Positions 1-8,800 of a stretch of DNA of 64,000 nt are shown piece by piece. The position numbers and the translations under genes are program-made. Position 1 is the stretch's first letter. Each line of letters begins with the position of its first letter. Below the pieces are notes generated by a model. That model was given only the letters and a program-made list of their open reading frames with translations. It made no database searches and was not told the origin of the DNA. The DNA comes from Ruminococcaceae bacterium UBA4871 (GTDB lineage: Bacteria > Bacillota > Clostridia > Oscillospirales > Acutalibacteraceae), in NCBI GenBank assembly GCA_002399445.1, contig DHDR01000011.1:57673-121672 (forward strand), in the 5' to 3' direction.

Positions 1-72
1 AGGATGCCCATTTGCGGGTGCAGCATGCCGGCGCTGTGTACCAGCCGCGCCCCTGCTGTTGTAAATTGCCAT
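1..72 (-). CDS. N-terminal fragment of the gene after mraY
   Basis: An ATG at 72 opens a frame that runs off the left edge, giving 24 residues (begins MAIYNSRGAAGTQRR). A strong ribosome binding site, GGAAGGAG, lies about 8 bases upstream. The gene follows mraY by about 60 bases on the same strand. The visible part is basic and polar, as expected for the cytoplasmic tail of a membrane protein such as the lipid II polymerase FtsW/SpoVE, which often follows mraY. MurD is the other likely candidate. No diagnostic motif is visible, so the identity is a guess from position. Confidence 0.5.
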   Translation of the reverse strand, partial: MAIYNSRGAAGTQRRHAAPANGHP

Positions 73-135
73 GAAATTTTCTCCTTCCCAGCCCTTTCTG
101 GACTCCATTTATGTTTGAGTGATAATACTGAAGTT

Positions 136-1149
136 TTAAAGAACGCCATAGGCACTCATTGCCAGCAGCAAAGCTATTACGCCCGCCACAGCCGTAATCA
201 TACTGAATACGGAACAAATTTTAATTTCACTCCAGCCGCGCATCTCAAAGCTGTGATGGATTGGCGTCATTTTAAAGAGACGCTTGCCATGTGTTGCCTT
301 GAAATAAATAACCTGCAAAATAACCGAAAGGATTTCAATAATATAAATAATTCCCACAACAAGAATTAAAATAGGGATGTTGAGACCAAAGCCCATTGCA
401 CAAACCATTCCGCCAAGGAATAGAGAACCTGTATCGCCCATAAAGACTTTCGCCGGATTGAAATTCCAAATCAGGAAACCAAGACAGCCGCCCGCACATG
501 CAGCCGCAAAAACGCCCATTCCGACGGATTTCAGCATTCCGGCAATAATCATAAAAAAGACTGCTACAAAGAAAGTTACAGAACCGTTTAGTCCATCAAT
601 ACCGTCTGTAAAATTCACGGCATTGACCATGCCGACAATTCCGAGAAATGCAACGATCCAGTACCAAATGCCAAAATCCACCGGACCGACAAAAGGTATC
701 ATGGTCACAGAAGTTGCGCCGCCCAATTTCATCGTCAGCAGAAAACCGCCCGCTACTATACACTGCAAAATTAATTTTTGCAAAACTGTCAGTCCAAGAT
801 TACGTTTTTTGACAACCTTGATGTAATCATCTAAAAAACCGATTGCACCAAAAGCCAGCGCCATCAAATAACCACCGATGACACGGGTGCCAACCATATC
901 ATCACTCAGTGTTTTTCCATTCTCCAACGTAAGGGGAACGCAGGCTGCCAGCGCAACCAAAATACCAATCATGAACATAAAGCCGCCCATGGTCGGCGTT
1001 CCATTTTTCTTTTGGTGCCATTTTGGCCCTACTTCCCGAATCGTCTGCCCGAAATTGAGCTTATGCAGAAAAGGAACCATCCACTTCCCCAGCAGGGCTG
1101 TCACTGCAAAAGCAATTACAGCAGCCAGAACAATTGCAAAAACATCCAT
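136..1149 (-). CDS. mraY: phospho-N-acetylmuramoyl-pentapeptide-transferase MraY
   Basis: This integral membrane enzyme transfers phospho-MurNAc-pentapeptide from UDP to undecaprenyl phosphate, forming lipid I, the first membrane step of peptidoglycan synthesis. The 337-residue length and about ten hydrophobic segments fit the family. Visible signatures are the aspartate pair in LDDYIKVVKKRNLG (Asp107-Asp108), NAVNFTDGIDGLNG (176-189) and the NPAKVFMGDTGS loop (231-242), which hold the catalytic and Mg-binding aspartates. It lies downstream of the PASTA transpeptidase and one unknown gene in the division cluster, reading toward the left edge. Confidence 0.97.
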   Translation of the reverse strand: MDVFAIVLAAVIAFAVTALLGKWMVPFLHKLNFGQTIREVGPKWHQKKNGTPTMGGFMFMIGILVALAACVPLTLENGKTLSDDMVGTRVIGGYLMALAFGAIGFLDDYIKVVKKRNLGLTVLQKLILQCIVAGGFLLTMKLGGATSVTMIPFVGPVDFGIWYWIVAFLGIVGMVNAVNFTDGIDGLNGSVTFFVAVFFMIIAGMLKSVGMGVFAAACAGGCLGFLIWNFNPAKVFMGDTGSLFLGGMVCAMGFGLNIPILILVVGIIYIIEILSVILQVIYFKATHGKRLFKMTPIHHSFEMRGWSEIKICSVFSMITAVAGVIALLLAMSAYGVL

Positions 1150-1270
1150 ATTTCTCTTTCACCCTCCGACTGGGACACACGTCCCACAGCTTAACTTCCG
1201 TATTATAGCACAAATCATACGAATGGCAAAGTTAACTTTGCCGAAAGCTGTTTTTTCAGCCATATTTTAA

Positions 1271-1732
1271 TTAAAATATTTTGTGCAGAGAGCTCAATAC
1301 CTGTGCAAACGGCGCACCGCATACCACTGCTGCAGAAGCCGCAATCAGAATCAGTTCCTCGCCACAAGCTGGAAGCATACGCAGCCGCACTCTCCCGATA
1401 CATCCGGTGCCGACAATTTCAAACGCCTTATAGCCTTCCGGCGTAGTATGCAAACCACGCGCCGTATAGTCTGCCCGGTCATTTTCCAGCGAATAGGTTG
1501 TCAGCTTCACGCCGGCAAAGCGGGGATCTTCCCGCAGCGTATATTCTGCAAGGCATTGAGGAAATCCCTGCACCCATCTGAGCATTTCCGGAGAATCCAC
1601 GACCAACAGCTTTTTTTGCTGCTCCTTGCCGGGCAACACTGCTTTCACCTGCTCCCAGCCACAGTCTTTTAGCAACCTATTGAGTAAGCGGGCCGTTTCC
1701 TCTTTTCCAACTACAATCGACTGACTTGTCAT
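1271..1732 (-). CDS. unknown protein between transpeptidase and mraY
   Basis: A 153-residue soluble protein with no motif I recognise. I place the start at the ATG at 1732 (MTSQSIVVGKEE) because AAAGGAGG lies nine bases upstream. An in-frame TTG six bases earlier is too close to that site. The C-terminal third is hydrophobic and Ala-rich (AASAAVVCGAPFAQVLSSL) but too short for a confident membrane anchor. It sits between the PASTA transpeptidase and mraY on the same strand, so a link with wall synthesis is possible from position only. Confidence 0.75.
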   Translation of the reverse strand: MTSQSIVVGKEETARLLNRLLKDCGWEQVKAVLPGKEQQKKLLVVDSPEMLRWVQGFPQCLAEYTLREDPRFAGVKLTTYSLENDRADYTARGLHTTPEGYKAFEIVGTGCIGRVRLRMLPACGEELILIAASAAVVCGAPFAQVLSSLHKIF

Positions 1733-1816
1733 CAGCAAAAGCCTCCTTTCTGCTGTACTTGTTTACAGCAAAAAATCTCTCCGGTTCATTATACTACAGT
1801 GTATGTGCAAATTTTA

Positions 1817-4204
1817 TCAGCCGGAGTCACCCTTTTCTGCAAAGTTCACCGTGATGACGGTTCCCGGCTGAACTTCCTGCCCAGCTGCCACACTCTGTGT
1901 AGTTGCCACAGCTCCGGACGCATTGTTAGTGGATACGCCGGTGATGGAAATATTCAAGCTGGAATCCGAAGCAAGACTTTCTACTGTACTGATAGAGTTT
2001 GTACCGTCGCCAACCAGATTAGGGACTTTTACGGTCTTGTTCTGGCTGTCCCCATTGGTAAACAGTGCGATTGTGCCGCCGCGCGGAATGTTAGAGCCGC
2101 CTTCCGGAAGCTGTGAAACGACTGTACTGCCATTTCCATAAGTGCGAACTTTCAGTTCACCGTTTGCAGAAATCACAGTGGATTTTGCCTGTGTAATGCT
2201 TTTTCCAGTCACATCCGGTGCTTTTACATCCAGTTTTTCCTGCTCCTCCGTCGTATACTTTGGTTCCACTCCAAGGTAGGGCAGAACTTCACTCATAATT
2301 TTATTAAAAATCGGTCCGGAAACCGCATTGCCGTAGTAACTGCTTCCATTTGGTTCATCGCAGAAAACAAGCAGTGCATACTGCGGATCATCCGCCGGTG
2401 CAAAACCACAGTAGGAAGCGACATAATAATTGCCTTTCACGCCGGTTTTAGCCTTCAGCGCATTATCCTTATCCACTTTTTCACTCGTACCTGTCTTGCC
2501 TGCTATCCGGTAACCGGGGATATAACCATTTTTTGCAGTACCGGCGAGAGCATCTTTTTCCAGCATTGCTGCGACACGCTTACTGGTACTGGACGAAATC
2601 ACCTGCCGTTTGGTTGCATTGGAAGCTGTCTGCACAATATTTCCATCTGCATCAACAATTTGTTTGACCACATGCGGCTGCACCAAATAGCCGCCATTTG
2701 CAACTGCTGCACAGGCAGTAACCATCTGTACAGGTGTAATCTTAAAGTTCTGTCCAAAGCCCTCAACTGCCAAATTAATCTTATTCAGATCTTTTTCAGC
2801 ATAATAGCTGTAACTGGTTGGTTCACCGGGTAGGTCAATCCCCGTCTTCTTTGTAAAACCAAATGCTTGGAAATATTTAAAGAAACGGTGATTACCCAAC
2901 TCCATGCCAAGGGTGGCAAATTGGGGGTTGCAGGAATTTAACAAAGCCTGCTCAAATGTTTCAGCACCATGGCCTCCGGATTTCCAGCAGTGGATGATCG
3001 TTCCCTCCACATTAATAGAACCGCTGCAGAAAAACGGAGTGCTTTCATTAACCACGCCTTCTTCCAACGCCATAGAAGCGGTACACATTTTAAAAACAGA
3101 GCCGGGCATATAGGTATCGCTCACGCACTTATCTCGCCACTTCTGCTGCAGTGCTTTCAAAGTTGCAGCCGCCTGCTGGTCTTTCGGCAGTTTTGCGACT
3201 CTGGCTTTTTCATCATCTGTCAACACACGCGGGCTGTTGGGGTCAAAGTCTCCTGTCTCTGCTATACTTGCGGCCAGCGGATCATTGACATTAAAGTCGC
3301 CCCGCGTTGTCATACCTAAAATTTCTCCTGTTTTAACATTCATCAGAATGGCGCAGGCACGGTTTCCAACTTTATTCAGCTTTGCGCCTTCATCCAAATA
3401 TTTCTCCATAGTATGCTGCACAACTTCGTCGATAGTGAGTACCAGCGACGAACCATTCTGTGCCTTGACTTTTTGCTGATATTGAAATGGCATATCCGTT
3501 TGTGTTGCGCTTTTCGCTGCTATAATGCGCCCATTGACGCCGGCCAGTTGGCTATTATATTCCGCTTCCAGCCCTTCTACGCCATCTCCATCGTTATTGG
3601 TAAAGCCCAATACGCTGCTGGCAAAGTCTCCGTATGGATAGTAACGCTTATAATCCTCTACCAAACTGATAATGTTGGGGAGACTGGATGTGTCCTTCGT
3701 CCTTTTTCCATAAGCATCCTCATAGTTGACAATCTTATCTTTTGCATCTGTTTCCACTTTTGATGCAACAACTTCCCAGTAAGAATTCCTTTTAGTTTCA
3801 AGGATGTTGAGGACCTTCGCTTTATCAATTCCCAAGGCCTGATTCAAACATTCGGCAACAGCCGCTTTTTCCTGTTCAATTTTTTGTTCTCGTTTTGCTT
3901 TTTCTTTGTCTGTCAGTTTGCCAACGCCATTTGTATTATACAGCTGGGCCGGAGCAAGCACGACTTTCCAGACAGTCGCGCTTTGGGCCAGTTTTTTCAT
4001 ATTACAGTCATAAATTGTCCCGCGCTGAGCAACAATCGTTGTATCCTTAAGTTGATTTTCCACAGCCCGCGATTTCAGCGTTTCACCATTGATCAACTGC
4101 AATTTCATCAGGCTGACAACGACGGTTCCGAAACCAAAAATGATAAGCAGCAACAGCACAATCGTAGTGCGCCGCCACATTTTGGAAGTCGTACCCTTTG
4201 CCAT
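1817..4204 (-). CDS. PASTA-domain class B transpeptidase (PBP2B/SpoVD/FtsI type)
   Basis: A 795-residue class B penicillin-binding protein that cross-links septal or spore peptidoglycan outside the membrane. An N-terminal membrane anchor lies near residues 12-32 and is followed by the dimerisation domain. The transpeptidase domain shows the SxxK active site (PGSVFK, about 366), SCN (about 420) and KTGTS (about 571). Two C-terminal PASTA repeats follow (about 660-722 and 725-792), beginning at APDVTGKS and KVPNLVGD. Two PASTA repeats match Bacillus PbpB rather than SpoVD, which has one, but I cannot decide division versus sporulation here. The start is supported by AGAAGGAGG eight bases upstream. 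An intrinsic terminator lies just upstream. Confidence 0.93.
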   Translation of the reverse strand: MAKGTTSKMWRRTTIVLLLLIIFGFGTVVVSLMKLQLINGETLKSRAVENQLKDTTIVAQRGTIYDCNMKKLAQSATVWKVVLAPAQLYNTNGVGKLTDKEKAKREQKIEQEKAAVAECLNQALGIDKAKVLNILETKRNSYWEVVASKVETDAKDKIVNYEDAYGKRTKDTSSLPNIISLVEDYKRYYPYGDFASSVLGFTNNDGDGVEGLEAEYNSQLAGVNGRIIAAKSATQTDMPFQYQQKVKAQNGSSLVLTIDEVVQHTMEKYLDEGAKLNKVGNRACAILMNVKTGEILGMTTRGDFNVNDPLAASIAETGDFDPNSPRVLTDDEKARVAKLPKDQQAAATLKALQQKWRDKCVSDTYMPGSVFKMCTASMALEEGVVNESTPFFCSGSINVEGTIIHCWKSGGHGAETFEQALLNSCNPQFATLGMELGNHRFFKYFQAFGFTKKTGIDLPGEPTSYSYYAEKDLNKINLAVEGFGQNFKITPVQMVTACAAVANGGYLVQPHVVKQIVDADGNIVQTASNATKRQVISSSTSKRVAAMLEKDALAGTAKNGYIPGYRIAGKTGTSEKVDKDNALKAKTGVKGNYYVASYCGFAPADDPQYALLVFCDEPNGSSYYGNAVSGPIFNKIMSEVLPYLGVEPKYTTEEQEKLDVKAPDVTGKSITQAKSTVISANGELKVRTYGNGSTVVSQLPEGGSNIPRGGTIALFTNGDSQNKTVKVPNLVGDGTNSISTVESLASDSSLNISITGVSTNNASGAVATTQSVAAGQEVQPGTVITVNFAEKGDSG

Positions 4205-4235
4205 TTGCTTTCCTCCTTCTGATATTCCTGGGAAG

Positions 4236-4276
4236 CTAAAAGAAAAAAGAGTTAAGAAAAAAACTTCCTTAACTCT
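4236..4276 (-). terminator. intrinsic terminator between ftsL-like gene and transpeptidase
   Basis: On the minus strand a perfect 9-bp stem, AGAGTTAAG/CTTAACTCT (4248-4256 with 4268-4276), is followed by a T-rich run. It ends only about 32 bases before the transpeptidase ATG, with no room for a promoter after it, so it would act as an internal attenuator. Confidence 0.7.
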
Positions 4277-4346
4277 CCCCCAATCCGCAAAACTGAGCCA
4301 TCATTTGACTCCGCATTATTTTATCTATATTTTCAGCAACCAAATA

Positions 4347-4877
4347 TTATGACAATAGTATGTAGATGCGGTTCCACACTCTTGTTAAGAAATCATTGCC
4401 CGTCTTTTGAAGCACCTGCGCTTTGTCGCTGCTGTTCATTTCCACTGTTTCTAATTGGCTGGAATCCACTTTTGTCATACCAAGCTGTTCCGTCGCGGTC
4501 TTTTCAACGGAAGAGAGAGAATGTTTGGCATCGTTTTTCATCTGCAACTGTGTAGAAAGGCTCTTCTGTTCCCCCAAAGAGTTGTCTGCCTGACTAACCT
4601 CTACCGCCAACTCAGAAAGCTGTACCTGACCATAAACGAAGGAACCCATAATACCAACCAGAACGACTAAACCAACACAGGCAGCCGCCACTCTCAGCGG
4701 ATGGCGATGCAGTCTGACCTTTTTATGCTTCTTTGCAACATCTTGTGGCATTTCAATAACATTATCCGGCTGCGTGGATTCCGGAGTTTCCTTAGCCCTT
4801 TCCTCAACATGATTTTCGAACAAATCAAAATCATATGCTTCGCCGCTATGCATTGGGGTCACCTTCTTCATATTCAT
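4347..4877 (-). CDS. FtsL-like cell division protein
   Basis: A 176-residue bitopic protein. A charged cytoplasmic segment of about 60 residues is followed by one membrane span (about 62-83, AAACVGLVVLVGIMGSFVYG) and an extracytoplasmic region with coiled-coil character. This layout, and its place between rsmH and the class B transpeptidase, is that of FtsL, which joins DivIB and DivIC/FtsB at the septum. Sequence conservation in FtsL is too low for a motif-based call. The start is uncertain: TTG 4880, ATG 4877 and ATG 4871 are in frame and none has a good ribosome binding site. Confidence 0.75.
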   Translation of the reverse strand: MNMKKVTPMHSGEAYDFDLFENHVEERAKETPESTQPDNVIEMPQDVAKKHKKVRLHRHPLRVAAACVGLVVLVGIMGSFVYGQVQLSELAVEVSQADNSLGEQKSLSTQLQMKNDAKHSLSSVEKTATEQLGMTKVDSSQLETVEMNSSDKAQVLQKTGNDFLTRVWNRIYILLS

Positions 4878-4957
4878 CAATATATACTATCTTATCACAA
4901 AATAGAAACTAAATTTATGAACATAATGTTAAAATTGTAATTATTTTGTCATTTTTA

Positions 4958-5887
4958 TTACAATTTTGTACATACTCGGAGTCTGGCACTTCTGCTACGC
5001 GGGTTTTGCGCAATTTCCGCTTCACTTGGGACAAGGCCCTTGTGATACAGTAGCGACGCACGTGGTTTCTTTCCGCAAACACAAACCGGAAAATCCGGCG
5101 GGCAGGTGCAGCCTTTGCACCATTCTGCCATCTGATGTTTGACAATACGATCCTCCAGCGATTGAAAGGTAATGACACATAAACGGCCACCCGGAGCAAG
5201 TGCTTCAAAGGCCGCAGACAGCCCGGCTTCCAAGGCATCTAATTCTCCGTTTACAGCAATCCGCAATGCCTGAAACGTCTGCCGAGCAGGGTGGCCAGGC
5301 TTTCTGCGGACAGCTGCAGGAATATTGGCTTTGACAATCTCAGCCAGCTGGCAAGTCGTTTCAATTGGTGCTTTTTCTCTTGCCTGTATAATTCCGCGAG
5401 CAATTCGCGCTGAAAAACGCTCTTCCCCATATTTACTTAAAATTTCAGCAAGTTCCTGCCATGAAAAAGTGTTGACAATATCTTTTGCGCTTAAGCCTTC
5501 TTTGCTCATTCGCATATCGAGCGGTGCATCATGATGATAGGAAAATCCCCGCTCCGGATCATCCAATTGATAAGAGGATACGCCAATGTCCAGCAACACG
5601 CCATTCACCGGAAGCATGTCCAAACTTTTAGCAATTTCCAGCATATCCGCATAATTTCCACGCCGAATAACGCTGTGCGGATTCCCGGTAAAACGTTTTG
5701 TACAGGCAGCAACTGCATCCGGATCCCGATCAATGGAAAGCAAACGCCCATTTCCAGTCAGCTTGTCCAAGATGGCTTGACTGTGTCCACCACCGCCCGC
5801 AGTACCGTCGATATAGCGTCCATCCGGACAAACAGCTAAACTGTCTATCGTTTCATGGAACAAAACAGGGATATGCTGAAATTCCAT
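4958..5887 (-). CDS. rsmH: 16S rRNA (cytosine-1402-N4)-methyltransferase RsmH (MraW)
   Basis: RsmH methylates N4 of C1402 in the 16S rRNA decoding site using S-adenosylmethionine. The SAM-binding loop DGTAGGGGHS (27-36), GVLLDIGVSSYQLDDPERGFS and the C-terminal HYNP-type region with a Cys cluster (WCKGCTCPPDFPVCVCG) are typical. Length (309 residues from the chosen start) fits the family. I start at the ATG at 5887 (MEFQHIPVLFHE) because GGAGG lies five bases upstream. An upstream in-frame start would add only four residues. It follows mraZ by 15 bases, as in most dcw clusters. Confidence 0.97.
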   Translation of the reverse strand: MEFQHIPVLFHETIDSLAVCPDGRYIDGTAGGGGHSQAILDKLTGNGRLLSIDRDPDAVAACTKRFTGNPHSVIRRGNYADMLEIAKSLDMLPVNGVLLDIGVSSYQLDDPERGFSYHHDAPLDMRMSKEGLSAKDIVNTFSWQELAEILSKYGEERFSARIARGIIQAREKAPIETTCQLAEIVKANIPAAVRRKPGHPARQTFQALRIAVNGELDALEAGLSAAFEALAPGGRLCVITFQSLEDRIVKHQMAEWCKGCTCPPDFPVCVCGKKPRASLLYHKGLVPSEAEIAQNPRSRSARLRVCTKL

Positions 5888-5902
5888 GCGTGCCTCCATC
5901 CA

Positions 5903-6322
5903 TTAAAGTTCCAGTTCATCCATTGCTTCCGCAATGCTTTCCTCCGTCAGGTTGTCATTAAAGGCATTCCAAGCGGCTGTATCCCAGATTTCTGCTCGGC
6001 TGGATGCGCCGATGAAAGTAACATCCTTTGTAAGATGCGCATGTTCCCGTAAAACCTGAGGAATCAGAATACGCCCTTGCCGGTCCGGTGCCACTTCTGC
6101 CGCGCCGGAAAAGAAAAAGCGCTGCAGGCCACGCGCTTTGCTGATTGGCATTGCGCTCACTTTTTCCTGTAGTCTAGCCCACTCATCTGGGGAAAAGACA
6201 AACAAGCAATGGTCAAGGCCTTTAGCAATATAAAAGCGCTCTCCCAGATCTTCTCGGAATCTGGAAGGAACAATTATACGCCCTTTTGCATCGATATTAT
6301 GCTGGTACTCACCGATCAACAT
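5903..6322 (-). CDS. mraZ: transcriptional regulator MraZ
   Basis: MraZ is a ring-forming DNA-binding protein that controls its own dcw operon. The 139 residues hold two SpoVT/AbrB-type half domains, each with the family signature: DAKGRIIVPSRFR (11-23) and DRQGRILIPQVLRE (80-93). It is the first gene of the cluster, followed by rsmH. Its promoter and the GTGG-type repeats it is expected to bind lie directly upstream (6364-6429). Confidence 0.97.
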   Translation of the reverse strand: MLIGEYQHNIDAKGRIIVPSRFREDLGERFYIAKGLDHCLFVFSPDEWARLQEKVSAMPISKARGLQRFFFSGAAEVAPDRQGRILIPQVLREHAHLTKDVTFIGASSRAEIWDTAAWNAFNDNLTEESIAEAMDELEL

Positions 6323-6363
6323 AACCGCTACCTCAGGAAAGTTTCACACTTTTTAAGGAAAGT

Positions 6364-6390
6364 GCCCCACTTTCCACCACCTTTCACCAC
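6364..6390 (-). promoter_or_regulatory. candidate MraZ-box repeats
   Basis: Read on the minus strand, GTGGTGAAAG, GTGGTGGAAAG and TGGGG stand in tandem just downstream of the mraZ promoter. MraZ is known to bind short TGGG/GTGG-type direct repeats at the same place in other bacteria, so negative autoregulation of the cluster is the likely role. Confidence 0.7.
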
Positions 6391-6400
6391 TGATAGATTT

Positions 6401-6429
6401 ATTATAGTCCAAATGATACCTGATTGCAA
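6401..6429 (-). promoter_or_regulatory. vegetative-type promoter of mraZ cluster
   Basis: TTGCAA (6424-6429) and TATAAT (6401-6406) are separated by 17 bases on the minus strand, a near-consensus sigma-A promoter. It lies in the 330-base gap between mraZ and groEL. The rest of that gap holds the MraZ boxes, the groEL terminator and AT-rich sequence in which I see nothing else. Confidence 0.8.
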
Positions 6430-6572
6430 CGGTTTTTATAAATTATGTAAACTCTTCTCCATAGAGTTAGATCCAAGTGTCGAGTGGTGTTTAATTTTAT
6501 AAAATGTGGTAAATTTTTATTAATTTTCAGTCTGAAAATTGTGAGCTTATCTGATTTCCGGGTTCTCTAAAA

Positions 6573-6626
6573 CAAAAAGCAGGCTGCTGCACACACTTCA
6601 AAAGAGTGTATACAGCAGCCTGCTTA
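6573..6626 (-). terminator. terminator after groEL
   Basis: A long hairpin with arms AAGCAGGCTGCTG and CAGCAGCCTGCTT encloses a second pairing of ACACTC with GTGT-rich sequence. On the minus strand it is followed by TTTTTGTTTT, closing the groESL operon. Confidence 0.88.
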
Positions 6627-6652
6627 ATTTATTTTAAAGGAGGAATAGAGAA

Positions 6653-8284
6653 TTAATACATGCCGCCCATGTTCTGTTCAGGAGCCGGTGCGGCCGGGGC
6701 TTTCGGTTCCGGTTTGTCAGCAACCAGAGACTCTGTGGTCAGCACCGTCTCTGCAACGGATGCTGCATTTTCCAGAGCAAAACGGGTAACCTTGGTTGGA
6801 TCTACAACGCCAAAGCTGAGCATGTCGCCATACTTACCAGTAGCAGCATCGTAACCATAGCCGACTTTACCTGCTTTCCGAATGTTTTCAAGAATAACGG
6901 AGCCTTCAACACCAGCATTGGAAGCAATTTGGCGAATCGGCTCTTCAAGGGCTTTCAGCACAATAGAAATACCAGTCTTTTCGTCGCCCTCTTTGCTTTC
7001 CAACAGCTTTTCAACTGCAGGAACTGCATTGACCAGTGCTGTTCCGCCGCCTGCTACAATACCTTCCTGTACAGCAGCCTTTGTGGAATTGAGTGCATCT
7101 TCAATGCGCATCTTCTTCTCTTTCATTTCCACTTCTGTTGCAGCACCGACTTTGATGACAGCTACGCCGCCAGCCAGCTTTGCCAAACGCTCCTGCAGCT
7201 TTTCGCGGTCAAAGTCAGAAGTCGTTTCGGAAATCTGAGAGCGAATCTGTGCAATACGGGCGTCAATGTCTTTCTTTTCCCCGCAGCCATCCACAATGAT
7301 TGTGTTCTCCTTGTCAACTTTCACCTGACGGGCACGGCCCAGCATGCTGAGGTCAACATCCTTAAATTCAATACCGAGGTCAGCAGTGATGACCTTGCCG
7401 CCTGTCAAAGTAGCAATATCCTGCAGCATTTCCTTGCGGCGGTCGCCGAATCCAGGAGCTTTGACGGCACAGAAGTTCAATGTACCGCGCAGTTTGTTGA
7501 GCAGCAGGTTCGTCAGAGCGTCGCCTTCCACATCATCTGCGATAATCAAGAACTTTTTGCCGGTGTTGACGATTTTCTCGAGCAGCGGCAGGATTTCCTG
7601 AAATGCGGAAATCTTCTTGTCAGTGATAATGATATATGGATCATCCAAGTCGCAGACCATTTTGTCTGTATCAGTTACAAGATACGGAGAAACATAGCCG
7701 CGGTCAAACATCATGCCTTCCACAACTTCGCTGTAAGTTTCTGCAGTCTTGGACTCCTCAATAGTAATGACACCATCACTTGTAACCTTTTCCATTGCAT
7801 CGGCAATCAAATTGCCAACAAAGGAACTGGAAGCAGACACAGTAGCGACACGGGCAATATCCTCTTTGCCGTTGACTGCTTTGCTGTTCTTCTTAATCGC
7901 TTCTATTGCAGTGTCAACAGCTTCCTGCATACCATTACGGACTGCCATTGGATTTGCGCCTGCGGTGACATTCTTCATGCCTTCACGGATAAGGGACTGC
8001 GCCAAAACGGTTGCTGTGGTGGTACCGTCGCCGGCAACATCGTTTGTTTTTGTGGCAACTTCTTTAACCAGCTGCGCACCCATGTTCTCAAAAGGATCTG
8101 CCAGTTCAATTTCCTTCGCGATAGTGACACCATCGTTTGTGATAAGCGGAGCGCCGTACTTTTTATCAAGCACAACATTGCGGCCCTTTGGCCCAAGTGT
8201 AATCTTCACGGTATCGGAAAGCTGGTCGACGCCCTTCATCAGCGCTTTGCGTGCGTCTTCGCCATAAATGATCTGTTTTGCCAT
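6653..8284 (-). CDS. groEL: chaperonin GroEL
   Basis: The 60-kDa chaperonin subunit that forms the double ring and folds proteins with ATP and the GroES lid. The 543-residue length is standard. Visible signatures are the ATP-binding GDGTTTA (85-91), the N-terminal ITLGPKGRNV region and a short Gly-Met tail (MGGMY) in place of the long GGM repeat of some species. It follows groES by 49 bases in one operon controlled by CIRCE elements upstream of groES. Confidence 0.99.
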   Translation of the reverse strand: MAKQIIYGEDARKALMKGVDQLSDTVKITLGPKGRNVVLDKKYGAPLITNDGVTIAKEIELADPFENMGAQLVKEVATKTNDVAGDGTTTATVLAQSLIREGMKNVTAGANPMAVRNGMQEAVDTAIEAIKKNSKAVNGKEDIARVATVSASSSFVGNLIADAMEKVTSDGVITIEESKTAETYSEVVEGMMFDRGYVSPYLVTDTDKMVCDLDDPYIIITDKKISAFQEILPLLEKIVNTGKKFLIIADDVEGDALTNLLLNKLRGTLNFCAVKAPGFGDRRKEMLQDIATLTGGKVITADLGIEFKDVDLSMLGRARQVKVDKENTIIVDGCGEKKDIDARIAQIRSQISETTSDFDREKLQERLAKLAGGVAVIKVGAATEVEMKEKKMRIEDALNSTKAAVQEGIVAGGGTALVNAVPAVEKLLESKEGDEKTGISIVLKALEEPIRQIASNAGVEGSVILENIRKAGKVGYGYDAATGKYGDMLSFGVVDPTKVTRFALENAASVAETVLTTESLVADKPEPKAPAAPAPEQNMGGMY

Positions 8285-8333
8285 TGTGAATACCTCCAGT
8301 TATTCAATGTATACATGTCAGCTTTAAATAGAA

Positions 8334-8618
8334 TCAGTCTACAATTGCCAGAATGTCAGACTGCCGCACAATTGTGTAATCTTCGCCGTCTACCTTGACC
8401 TCTGTGCCGGAATATTTGCTGGTGAGCACATGGTCGCCGGGCTTTACTGTCATTTTGACTTCTTTGCCATCAACGATTCCGCCGGGGCCGACTGCAACTA
8501 CATCTGCCACCTGAGGCTTTTCTTTTGCAGAACCGGTCAGCAGAATGCCGCTCTTTGTTGTTTCTTCGGCTGCTTCCATTTTAATCAGGACTCTGTCGGA
8601 CAAAGGTTTGATTGTCAT
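8334..8618 (-). CDS. groES: co-chaperonin GroES
   Basis: The 10-kDa lid of the GroEL chamber. At 94 residues it has the normal length. It begins IKPLSDRVLIK and carries the mobile loop (TKSGILLTGSAKEKPQ) that contacts GroEL, followed by VKPGDHVLTSKYSGTEVK. AAAGGAGG lies upstream of the ATG. It is the first gene of the groESL operon, with a perfect CIRCE operator and a sigma-A type promoter directly upstream. Confidence 0.99.
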   Translation of the reverse strand: MTIKPLSDRVLIKMEAAEETTKSGILLTGSAKEKPQVADVVAVGPGGIVDGKEVKMTVKPGDHVLTSKYSGTEVKVDGEDYTIVRQSDILAIVD

Positions 8619-8663
8619 TGAAATACGTCCTCCTTTAATATATTGAATAATTTGCTATTTTGT

Positions 8664-8690
8664 TTAGCACTCTTTGTACCTGAGTGCTAA
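8664..8690 (-). promoter_or_regulatory. CIRCE operator (HrcA site)
   Basis: TTAGCACTC, nine bases, GAGTGCTAA: a perfect match to the CIRCE consensus inverted repeat. It lies just downstream of the groES promoter, so HrcA bound here would block groESL transcription until heat stress. hrcA itself is not in the window. Confidence 0.97.
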
Positions 8691-8695
8691 ATCCT

Positions 8696-8723
8696 ATTTT
8701 AGCTTTTTTTTCTGAAAAATCAA
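8696..8723 (-). promoter_or_regulatory. groESL promoter
   Basis: TTGATT (8718-8723) and TAAAAT (8696-8701) with a 16-base spacer on the minus strand. The expected start of transcription falls at the edge of the CIRCE element. Confidence 0.75.
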
Positions 8724-8800
8724 GTGCTTTTTTCAAAAAACCTTTGATTTCATAAAATATTTACATTTCTATTCATTTATATTCTATAGAAGAATAAAAA

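Noticed and set aside
6929..8398. 489-codon plus-strand frame opposite groEL
   Set aside because: It is the antisense of groEL and the groES-groEL junction. Long antisense frames are common over highly biased genes. It has no promoter or ribosome binding site.
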